Below are positions 31,877 to 41,386 of a stretch of DNA of 64,000 nucleotides, one piece after another. This DNA comes from Rhizomys pruinosus. Lineage: Eukaryota > Chordata > Mammalia > Rodentia > Spalacidae. The stretch is taken from positions 877,640 through 941,639 of the forward strand of contig VZQC01007977.1 in NCBI GenBank assembly GCA_009823505.1, in the 5' to 3' direction. The first letter of the stretch is position 1. Every line of letters starts with the position of its first letter. Position numbers and translations under genes: made by a program. The notes beneath the pieces are model-generated. The model did no database searches and had not been told where the DNA came from. It saw only the letters and a program-made list of their open reading frames with translations.

Positions 31877-34129
31877 AGAGTCTATGTGAAGAGAAATAAC
31901 TGAAGGATTATTTTGCCCCAGGAAACCCCTGCCAACTCCACACCCTCTTTCTTCCAAGTTGGTTTGTGATATGAGAGGAAAATATGACTTCTCTCTCACC
32001 AACTGTAGCTCCAGAGTGACACAAATAATTCAGGGAAGACTGAGTATCAAAGAATCTAGGAAGTGCCTCTAGTCACAAAATGCCTTGTGAGCCTTCCTCC
32101 CAGGCCTCCTACTAAACCCAGTTCCATAAGGAACCCATTCTACAGCTCAGGAAGTTTAAACTCTTCAATACTGTGGGAGTCAGAGTAACACTGGCTTTGG
32201 TGAAGGACATTAGATTCATCCTTAGGAGCAGGAGGGGGTTGCTGGGAGAGGCATGCCATGGCAGGCATAGAGAGGCAAGAAAGGGATGAAACGGTCTACC
32301 CACACTGCACTCGTGCCTGGGCGGTGTCTAGAGCCTAGAGCTGGTGATGTATCCTTTGTAGCAGAGGCCAGAGTGACTGGGTGCTCTCTTGTTCTTCATC
32401 CCCGACATGGACCAGGAGTCTGTCCAGATGTGTAGACATGAACTCTGGTGCGGACCAATTCACTTTTCCATTGCTCTCCCCTCTGCCACTGTCTCGTAGG
32501 TCAGGAAAAGTCAGATGGTAGGAAAAAAATGACTTCATTTTGTGCTGCCTTGATTTAGGGGGTCTTCTCCTCCTAAACTTTTGTCAGGGGACACAGCTCT
32601 TTTTTGAAGAAATCTTACTGTTGAATAAGATGTGTGTGCTTTTTTGTGTATAAATGTTCTTTGCCATCTGTTGTCTATTTGTATATGGTGTTCTATAAAT
32701 ACATTAATTGGTGCCACTTTTCATTTAACTGCCACTGCCGTCTCTTTTCTTGACAAGCTTATATTAAATGGGATAAAACATGATGGAATAAAATAGAACC
32801 ATCTAGCATTAAGGGCCTATTTTGGCTAAAGAGGAATGTAACCGGAAGAAAAGTTCTTTAGTGGTAAGGAAAGGATGGCTAAGACTTGTCAGTGATTGTT
32901 TGTGTGTAAAATGTGAGTCAAACTTGCTTCTTAGATGGAGGTTGTGGAAAGGCCTTCAGGAAGCTACCAGAATAAGGAAAGGGCAGTGAAATTATCAGAA
33001 GAAGAACTGTAATTTAAGAAGGGATGAATCCAATTTCAAGTTCATTTAAACACTCACAAAAGCAGACTTATTTTAGACAACTTTGGTTTTGGTGGCATTT
33101 CACAAACCATAATCCACAGATATTTCTTTTTGCCTTGAAAGACTGTAGCCATTTAACAAGGGAGACACATGGTGCAAGTGGCTATTTCAAACATCTTTGA
33201 AATTTGGTAGAAATTGGGACCAACTGGCTGTGCAATAGAGTGTCATCTGACTAAATCTCATCTATGTGGCATTTAAGGATATAAGAGCAAGTCAAACCAT
33301 GCTCTCCTTTCTATGTTTGGAGACTTGGCAATTGACTAAAATTTAGGATATGAAGAGGTGCTTTATCTGTGTAGGTGAGTTTAGACTACTATCAGAGAAA
33401 ATGAGCAGATTGTGTATCAGTGTTCTTCCTCAGAAATGGACACAGTGACCCCATGTGGGGCTGCCCCACATGCCGTCCTTGAGAAGGGGGTCAGAAAGAA
33501 GCCTTTGAAATCTTTCATGTCAGAGAGGATGTCCCAATTTTCAAATGGGAAGCCTCAGCTTTGCTTCTAAGGTCTTAGTGGACTGGGCGAAGCCCTCTCA
33601 GTGAAGAGGGATAATCTACTTTCTCTAATGTCAGCTGAATGCCAATGCTAACCACCTCTACCAAAACACATTCTAGTATAGTTTGAATAGCTTTTGACTA
33701 GATATGAGGGTAATAGAGCCTTGCCATATTGGTCATTTCTGGCTATAGAAAACCTGTATCTGGTTTGAAAATAATCAGCTCAGTGAATTCAGTCTAGAAG
33801 GCTTGGCCTGCATAGTCCTTGCTCTGACTCCTTTCTTTGTGGTGGAAAAGAAAGCTTAGAGCATGCCGCCCCCCCCCTTTTTTTTTTGATACAGTCCTAA
33901 ATGGTTCAATAGCAGTCTGTACTAAGGCCACTAGACTCTAGGGCAGAATTTTCTTGTTTTCCATGGAAGCCACACAGCATGAATGATCTCATCTCTCCAT
34001 CACATACCTCTTTGCTTCTTTGCTCTTAGTTCTGGAGAGCAGGTGCAAGGATGGCTTTGGGAATGTATAGTCAGGGTAAGGAATGGCTTTAGGAATGTGT
34101 AGGCTGCGTTTATTTCTGAAAATACTTAA
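31877..34129. other. No gene seen
   Basis: About 2.25 kb of repeat-poor DNA. Notable only for a short C/T run (33,868-33,888) and a 30-bp-period doublet of aggatggctttgggaatg / aggaatggctttaggaatg (34,049-34,102). No supportable exon. Confidence 0.55.
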
Positions 34130-34289
34130 TTCAGGGGCTCAGACATGGCTCAGTGGACAAAAGCACACACTGCTCTTCCAGAAGACCCGAGTTTGGTTCC
34201 CAGCACCATCAGGTGGTTTACAATGCCTGTAACTCCAGCTCCAGGGAATTCAATGTACTCTTTTGACACATGCGTACCTGCACTCATGT

Positions 34290-34338
<49 letters not shown>

Positions 34339-34352
34339 TTAAAAATAAAAGA
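34130..34352 (+). mobile_element. B2 SINE with (CA)n
   Basis: ggggctcagacatggctcag, tttggttcccagcaccatca, then about 22 CA units (34,290-34,334) and an A-rich tail. Confidence 0.92.
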
Positions 34353-34731
34353 AAATTTTAATAAATGCTTAAATTCCAAGATGTCAAAATTCATGAAAGT
34401 TCTAGTAAGTATGAATTATTTACATTGGAACAAAGAAAGTTTAAGAAAAAGAATAGAGTTGTAAAAGTATACTATGTTCACTTGGTCAGCAACTATTATT
34501 TCATTATTGAGACTTTCATTGACACCTCATACTTTTTACAGGTGGAGCCATATTAAATGTGACTCTATATACTTTTTTAGTTTGTTTAGTAATTTCCCCT
34601 CCTTCTCCAACTTCTCTTCCCTCATTTTTCTCTTTATTTAGTAGTTTTATTGCCTTAGTTGAGAGTTTTGTTGAAATGTACAAAACAAATGTAACAAGAG
34701 TGAATGTAATATATGTTCAACAAGATAAGAA

Positions 34732-34752
34732 TTATTATTATTATTATTATTT
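34732..34752. repeat. (TTA)n microsatellite
   Basis: About seven ATT units. Confidence 0.9.
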
Positions 34753-34927
34753 TGCAGCTTAGATTCCATTTCTAGGCTACTAAATCCTGACCTATCGAAA
34801 ATACAAGGTGAAGGAGAAACATTATCCAGTCTAGCCTGTCAGACAAGGCTATAGAAGTTTTCCTTTCCAAAGCCTACTTTGATCCTCTCTTCTCTTGTGT
34901 CACTGCTTTAACTTTGATTACTAGATC

Positions 34928-35060
34928 TTGGCCTAATCTGGTAACACATGCTTAGGGGGCTGAAGCAGGAGGTTAGAGAATTCAAGGCCAGCCCTGGCCA
35001 TCTAGTGACACCCTTTTTCATAAAACAAGCAAGCATGGAAGCAAGCAAATAAACAAGAGC
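34928..35060 (+). mobile_element. Old B1-type SINE
   Basis: ggtaacacatgcttaggggg, ctgaagcaggaggttagaga, ttcaaggccagccctggcca. Confidence 0.7.
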
Positions 35061-35121
35061 ATCAAGAAGAAACCAGTTTGTGGTTATGAACACATTCATT
35101 ACCTAGAAGGATGCACGGTAA

Positions 35122-35262
35122 GGCTGGGCATGGTGGCTACACCTTTAGGATGCAGAGTCAGATGGATCTGTGAGAATCAGGAGGCAGCTGGGGCTACAGA
35201 GACACTGTTTCAAAACAAACAAACAAACAAACAAACAAGCAAACAAACAAGCAAACAAACAA
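35122..35262 (+). mobile_element. B1 SINE with (AAAC)n tail
   Basis: ggctgggcatggtggctaca to ctacagagacactgtttcaa with an internal deletion, then about 12 AAAC/AAGC units (35,213-35,262). Confidence 0.85.
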
Positions 35263-35436
35263 GAAAGAAAGAAAATGGAAAAAAGAAGCAAATAGGCTTG
35301 ACAAAAATCCTTTTAAAAAATAAGATCTCCAAATTCTATCACTGTATAGAAAGAAGCAAAGTGAAAGTTTTAACATTTTGTTTTTATTCTTATTGTAGAA
35401 TCATCTTGAAAAAGTTCTACAGTTAAAAATAAAGCT

Positions 35437-35592
35437 GCACTGGGCGTGGTGGCCACGCCTTTAATCCCAGCACTCAAGAGGCAGAGGCAGGTGGATCTCT
35501 GTGAGTTCAAGGCCAGCCTGGTCTACATAGTGAGCTCCAGGCCAGCTGGAGCTAAAGGGAGACCTAGCTCAAAAAAAATCAAAAATCAAAAA

Positions 35593-35631
<39 letters not shown>

Positions 35632-35632
35632 A
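35437..35632 (+). mobile_element. B1 SINE with (AAAT)n tail
   Basis: tgggcgtggtggccacgcct to gacctagctcaaaaaaa, then about ten AAAT units. Confidence 0.95.
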
Positions 35633-35771
35633 TCTGCCTTTAATCCTAGCACTCAGGAGGCAGAGGCAGGTGGATCTCTGTGAGTTCGAGGCCTGCCTTG
35701 TCTACAGAGTGAGTTCCAGGCCAGCTGGGGCTACAGGGAGACACTGTCTCAAAAACACAAAAGAAAAAAAG
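35633..35771 (+). mobile_element. B1 SINE, head-to-tail with the previous
   Basis: 5'-shortened B1 starting ctgcctttaatcctagcact, apparently inserted in the (AAAT)n tail of the previous B1. Its A tail ends at the stop codon of the open frame on the other strand. Confidence 0.93.
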
Positions 35772-36431
35772 TTAAACAACTTTAGGATACTTTGGCTTGA
35801 ATAAAGATCCATTTTGTTCATACTTGGTGCTAATGGGCAGTAAGTCCAGTTGAACACAAGGCACATTCAGGGAGTTGACCAACTTAGGGCCACAAGGAAA
35901 GCCACTCCAGAGTGGTGAGTCTTCTGTGTTGGTCAACCACAACATCCTTTTAGCTTGTGGTGGTAAAACTTGTGGCATGGAAAGAAAAAAGTATGCCAGC
36001 CCTTTGTCTTGATTGAGAATGAAAACAGAATTAGACGTGTTTGAATTTAAATCTCTTAGTGTCATTTTCTCAGAGGGTAATGTTTCACACCTTCTTAAAA
36101 CATCATTTGAAATAGATAAATGGAAGTTTGCATCTGGGTGGGTTTCTGAGACTGGGCAGGGCTGGGTGCCATAGTATTTGTCCATGTAGGCTGAATGGAC
36201 TATGTGCTGACTTGGACACATGATTTCTGTGAATTCTTGGAAAGAAATCCCAACATTTGTTTGCTTTTTAGTGTTCAACCCTAGAACATTTGGTTCCACA
36301 CTATTCCAGTAAGATGCCAGGCAGAGATCACATGCTGGAGAAGGCCTTGCTCTGAAGAGGTAGGCTCTGTACCCTTCAAACACTGCTTGACTAGTGCTGC
36401 CAATATGTTCAGCCAGCACAGTAGGTCTCTA
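35772..36431 (-). CDS. Unrecognised 219-codon open frame (candidate exon or retrocopy)
   Basis: Open between an in-frame TAG (36429-36431) and a TAA (35772-35774), in DNA that matches no repeat I know. There is no ATG near the start: codon 1 of the commonly drawn frame is GTG (36417-36419) and the first ATG is at 36219-36221, leaving 149 codons. Seen in the product: a Cys pair (CDLC) near residue 30, no signal peptide, no membrane segment, no repeats, mixed composition unlike a microsatellite frame. On the minus strand ag-ended sequences after a pyrimidine stretch (tttccagtttttcacctac) precede the frame. After the stop lie two B1 copies, then aataaa (35388-35383), which would be about 40 bases past the stop without them. 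Function unknown. It could be a terminal exon, a retrocopy or a chance frame. Confidence 0.3.
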
Positions 36432-36652
36432 CTTGTAGGTGAAAAACTGGAAATGACTGAGAGTGGTGGGGAAGTCTCATTTCCTTTATACACTCAATTC
36501 CATTATCAAGCTTTTTTATGAAACTTTTTGACTATGAAAGTTCCATTTTATATTGTGACTTAGAACACAACTGTAATGTGTATGCACATATATGCTGTCA
36601 GCTGTTTCTATCATCTGTTGGCCCTTTAGTCATGCGTGGCCACAATTCACAC
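36432..36652. other. No feature seen between the open frame and the LTR-like block
   Basis: AT-rich unique-looking DNA. If the open frame is an exon, this would be upstream intron. Confidence 0.45.
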
Positions 36653-37217
36653 GGTGTTCTTCCCTCCTAGAACCAGGCTGGCAGTTCTACTATCCTGAAA
36701 GTTTTGGAAGCGCTCTCCTTCTGGAAGGCTAACAGTTTCTAAGCTGAGCTCTGGCAAGGAAAGGGGAGGGGACCATGGGAAAGTTACCCAATGGGAAAAG
36801 AAAGACACGGACTCAGAAAGTCTGGGAGATAGATTCAATTTTATTCATGCCAGCAATGTGTTTATATACTAAAAGCTACTGTGCTCTGGGCAAGGATGTG
36901 GGAGGCAGGCAGAAGGGAAGGGCAAGCCACCTTGGCTCCTATTGGGGGGCTGCAGAGCTCCTGTTTGTGCAACCAGTAAACTAGAGGCGTGACATTTTGC
37001 TCAATATCTCAAGGGAAGAGGCCATCCAGTTCTGAAACTTTGCAGAGATAGGCGAGGCAAGAAAACACTGCAATATCCCAACCTTACGGGGCTATAGATA
37101 ACTCACAGAGACAACTGAATGCCCACAGAGATATCAGATAACTCTTGGAGGTTCTTTGGGACAGGTTTTACAGGTTTTTGCCTTGAGCCAGGCAAAGTTT
37201 CATTCCTATAATACACA
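36653..37217 (-). mobile_element. Candidate LTR (family unknown)
   Basis: On the minus strand a TATA-like tatataaa (36868-36861) is followed after about 15 bases by aataaa (36845-36840) and then gaatctatctcccagacttt, the order TATA, polyadenylation signal, U5 of a compact LTR. Possible ends are tgt (36653) and aca (37217). No target duplication found, so ends are tentative. Same promoter/poly(A) spacing as 4150-4466. Confidence 0.35.
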
Positions 37218-37297
37218 ACTGTAATTGTGTGCGCACACACACACACAGAACTGAAAAGCTTTACAACTTACTTTCCCTTTGTTGCTTTTAATATGTT

Positions 37298-37715
37298 CTA
37301 CTCTATCCTACCCAATTCTTCCTGACCAATCTAATCCAATCCAATCCAATCCAATCCAATCCAAACCAGTCCAGTCCAGTCCACTCCAGTCTAGTCCAGT
37401 CCAGTTCAGTCAGTCCAGTCAGTCCAGTCCAGTCCAGTCCATTCAACTCCTGTCCGATCCAGTCCTGTCTAATATTATCCAATCCAGTCCAACTCAGTAT
37501 AGTCCAATCCATTCCAACTCATCCTCCCCCATGTCTCATCTGGTCCATCTTCTCATGCAATGCAGTCTGAGCCACTGTGTCCTTTCCAGTTTAATCTCAT
37601 CTCTCCTCTATAATTCCATTTAAACAAACTTGCCCACCTCTACCTCTCTCTTCTCCTAGCCAACCTATCTTATTTGATTGAATCTATTCTATTCCATCCA
37701 CATTATCCTATTATA
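37298..37715. repeat. Degenerate pentanucleotide array (CCAAT)n / (CCAGT)n
   Basis: A clear core of ccaat units followed by ccagt units (37,320-37,450), then decaying ccant/ctant variants to about 37,715. The 114-codon Ser/Pro/Gln frame comes from the repeat, as does the Trp/Thr/Gly/Leu frame on the other strand. Confidence 0.95.
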
Positions 37716-37736
37716 TCTCCATCTTCAATACTAGTT

Positions 37737-37975
37737 AGGGAGCTGGAGAGATGGTTCAGTAGTTAAGAGCACTGACTGCTCTTGCAGAGGACCTGAGTTC
37801 AATTCCCGGCACCCACATACCATCTAATGACCATCTATAACTACCTTTTAGAGGATCCAATGCCCTCTTCTGGCCTCCATGTGGACTGCACACATGTGGT
37901 ACATTCACATACATACAAGTGAAACACTGATACACAATATATATATATATATATATATATAATAAAATTCTAGTC
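37737..37975 (+). mobile_element. B2 SINE with (AT)n
   Basis: gagctggagagatggttcag, aattcccggcacccacatac, ctcttctggcctccatgtgg, an AT run (37,937-37,960) and aataaaattc. Confidence 0.96.
37861..37873 (-). promoter_or_regulatory. CTCF-like motif carried by B2
   Basis: Reverse complement reads ccagaagagggca, fitting the core CTCF pattern (CC-A-S-Y-AG-R-K-GGC-R) at all but one position. Occupancy cannot be judged from sequence. Confidence 0.4.
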
Positions 37976-38137
37976 ATGATTATATGACACTTTAATAGCT
38001 AGTGGAAAACACTAATTTACTTCTAGAAATGTGTTGTACCTTCATGAACACGCAATGAAAACAGCTCTTCTGTGCAAAACTATCTGCTGCCTGCAGTCAC
38101 ACTGAGTCTGTCAGCATGTGTACCCTTTCGGTGTGGA

Positions 38138-38172
38138 TTTATTTATTTATTATTTACTTATTTATTTATTTA
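38138..38172. repeat. (TTTA)n microsatellite
   Basis: About eight imperfect TTTA units. Confidence 0.85.
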
Positions 38173-39356
38173 ACTGCATAGCTCCTAATGTTGACTTTTC
38201 ATTTTCAGAAGTGGGGTACGAAAAGAAAGAAATTATTATCCATTGCAGATTAGGAACAGTGCATGAAAGAGTTCTGGAGAAAAAGACTTTCTTCAATGTT
38301 CACATTACACAGTAAACAGAAGTTCCTGTCAGAGAGGCCATTGGTGATATGGATTAATGTCAGAATATGCCACTAATCTGTGCTCATAGTCAATTCTGCG
38401 AGACATGCGAAAAGACTGTGGAGATTAATTTCCTCCTTTCTTGCCATGTTAGTGGTGCTCCCTTGGGCATTCAAAAACAACTTTCAAAGAGGGTGTGATT
38501 TGGTCTGTAGTTCTGTTTATTTTGGGGTTTCCAGAGTCTGGACTTCTTTATTAAGGGCTGTCAACTGAAGGCTTTGACCACAAAGATTTAGCACCATGTT
38601 TTTAATGAAAAAGAAAGTCAAAACCAGGGTTAATGAAAGTTAAAAATCTTTGAGTCTCCCTGTAGGTCTCCTGTACAGACACTTGTTTTTCAACTGTCTC
38701 TTGCCTGGGTGCGCCGGGTCTTCACAGACCAGATCAACCAGAGGAAAACAAAATAAACATTACCAGTGGTGGCTGTCATAGCCGGCAGCCTCCTTTTTTC
38801 CTACCAGACATGCCTTTTTTTTCCCCATTAAAATTTTGTCTTTATTTGACATTTTGAATCACCCTAGAAGGTGGAATCTTGTTCTTGCTTGGGCCACTAG
38901 GTAAGCATCTCTTACCTCTGCTGTCTGTGAAAAGGCCTAGAATCTTCTTTCTGGTTTGCTTAACCCAGGAATCTGTTCTTCCCAGACTCTCCAGAGCAGG
39001 CATCAAGCCTACATGGGCTCATTTCCCAAGTGCAGAAACACATGCGGCATCTGGGGTGCTTTATCCTGAATGTGACAGAGGAGTTAATACACGGGCTCCC
39101 AAGGGGGCTGAGAAGGGATCTAGTGAGCTAGGAAGCAGCGGTACTGCTGTCTCAAAGGTCACGTCATATGAAATGATCCTAAAGATGGTATCAGTGGCAT
39201 AGCATGTGAAAATACTGATTCTTAAAGAAGCTGGTGACTGAAGTCCTAGAAGCAGATTAACTGGCACAAGCATCCTGTCAGTGCTGACAGGTGGGTGCCA
39301 AAGCTGGGACATGATTCCTGGGTTGCTCTTCTGGCTTTGTGTCCCCAAATGTTCAC
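38173..39356. other. No supported gene; weak exon-like segment at 38,210
   Basis: Unique-looking DNA. A pyrimidine tract ending in cag (cttttcattttcag, to about 38,209) precedes an open stretch to acacagtaaac (about 38,315). This is weak and not called as an exon. Confidence 0.4.
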
Positions 39357-39551
39357 TGTTCCAGTTTGCTTTCTGCTGATTTGATAAGCACTGGCCAAAA
39401 GCAACTTGCAGGAGAGAAATGAGTTGACCTCATTTTATAAAATGTAACTCATCATCAAGGGAAGCAAGGCAGGCCTCAAGGCAGGAGCTGCTGCAGACAC
39501 CATGGAGGAACGCTGTGGGCAGGGGTGATTTTCCTGGTTGCTCGGTTACCT
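39357..39551 (-). mobile_element. Partial MaLR-type LTR
   Basis: tgttccagtttgctttctgc, ccaaaagcaacttgcaggag, aaggcaggagctgctgcaga, atggaggaacgctg. It stops abruptly where the L1 tail begins and does not resume after the L1. Confidence 0.75.
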
Positions 39552-39576
39552 TTCTTTTTTTTTTTTTTTTCACAGT

Positions 39577-40228
39577 GCTTATTGATAGATACAAGTATAT
39601 AAAATCAGGGCATGAACATGATTTGATAGATTAGTAAATTAAGTAGACTTAATTTCAATACTATAATAAGGGAACAATTCAAATTCTCACCATTTGTTTC
39701 ACACCCACAAAAACCACTTCAAGGGCATTAATGATCTCTCAAATCTGATCAGTTTTGTGCAAGTAAACCATGTTTCTCTTTAAAAAGGCTTGTGCACTTG
39801 CCCAGGCTCAAGGATATTGAAATCTAGCACATAAAGCCCATTACTAGAGGTAGAAATACAGGCAATATACTATTACTACAACAGCCATCAATTACAGTTA
39901 AGAATTTTCTGTAACAACCAAATGGATAATCTAATATTGCAACAACTCAAGTATTACTGAGCAAAGTGCATTTCTACCGTATTCAGTGTTGCTATTCAGT
40001 TTTCTAACTTTAAACAGCCTATGATAACTGACAGCAAAGAAGGTCCTTGCAATAACCTCTCTTGAAAACCTGTGATGTAATTATTGCATGCTGCTAATAT
40101 ACTATCTAAACATTAAAGATATTCCTAAAATATTTGATGGTAGACTATGATTAAGACATTACACTACAAAAAACCCTTATGCAGAAGGAAACCCTTACTG
40201 ACATTCTTCTGCTTTAAATATTGTGCCC
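39577..40228 (-). other. Non-L1 tail between L1 3' UTR and poly(A)
   Basis: The sister 3' UTR at 52,990-54,600 aligns with this L1 as far as about 40,229 (cttactggac-tcattt-ggg) and then goes on with L1 sequence, whereas here an unrelated AT-rich stretch follows. It ends tatctatcaataagcactgt, then ga and poly(A). It looks like the 3' end of a cellular mRNA; I cannot name the gene. Possible origins: template switching during L1 reverse transcription, 3' transduction, or a variant L1 3' UTR. Confidence 0.55.
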
Positions 40229-41386
40229 AAATGAAGTCCAGTAAGCACGCATCCTGTCTTGATCCCCCTTCATTGGCCTCCATGATACTGCCCAGGTAAT
40301 CCAACAATGGCAGTCCATATTCTGAGGAGGCTAAATTTCCATTAGCTGCTTAGTTCACAAGCTATCTCAGCAGTCCTCAGTCCACATTGGAAGGCTAAAA
40401 AGTAAAAAAGCTGTATCTCATGTCTTTGAGGAGTGCCAAAAATGGTGGCATCCACAGAGCATATGCGCCTGCCTGTAAGAATTGTAGACAGGCCAAACAA
40501 TGGTGCTCTTTTTTTTTCTTTTTGTCTTTTTACTAAGATCTCAAGTTTTGTGTCTGCATTACAGTTTCTCTGGTCTTATTGATTATTTATTTCTGGTTCA
40601 CCTTTCCTTCTGGATGCTTAAGGCCATACAGATAGCCCAGATTAACCAAGGTTTTGTTTTGTTGAGGTCAGTTGAGGATCTGGTCTTCAGGGGTCTCTCA
40701 GGGTTTTTTTCAGGGGGGGGAAGGTGGGAGCCCCTTGCTTTTTTCAGCTCCTCATCCACCAGTTCCAGCCACATGAGGACTAAATCAGGTCTTGCTAAAC
40801 CAAGCTTCCTTTTCTGAAGGATGAGCAGATTTTCCTCTTTATAGATTAGATACTGGCTGAATTCCCTTTAGTGGCTCTTCAAGACCTCCCTGGACAGGAA
40901 GAATGGTGACCCACCTCTGCAGGACTTTTCAAGAGATGCCCCCACGTATAATCCCCTAAGACTTGGTTGACCTCTGAGGGCAAGGAAAAAAGTTGTCCCC
41001 CAGGTTCCTCGGCCAAATTGGTAGGGACTTCAGATATGGTCATTAAGCACCCAGAAAGGGTAAGTTGCACCAGCCTGTTACATTGCACCTATATTAACAT
41101 TGTATCCTTTGGAAACAAACTATATGTTATTTCCATAGCATATTTCTTGATTCACATCTTTCCATTTTAAACCCATATTACTCTAAAAGATGCACACATA
41201 CCCTCCATCATATAATAAAGGTCCAAGGTCTGAAAATATTTGTTAGGTCAGCTCTAGAACCTGTCTGGGGATTCCCAATACAAGAGCACAGTTGTCTTTA
41301 GATCATGAGGAATATAATATTAACGTTGCTCATTTTGTCTTATACCTAGGTACTTGGTATTAGCATCCACAGATGAGGGATACTAT
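40229..41386 (-). mobile_element. L1 3' UTR
   Basis: Aligns in reverse with 52,990-54,030: shared tctttttgtctttttactaa, cttggttgacctctgagggc, ctcggccaaattggtaggga. Confidence 0.9.

Noticed and set aside
37279..37623. 114-codon Ser/Pro/Gln frame
   Set aside because: Comes from the CCAAT/CCAGT pentanucleotide array.
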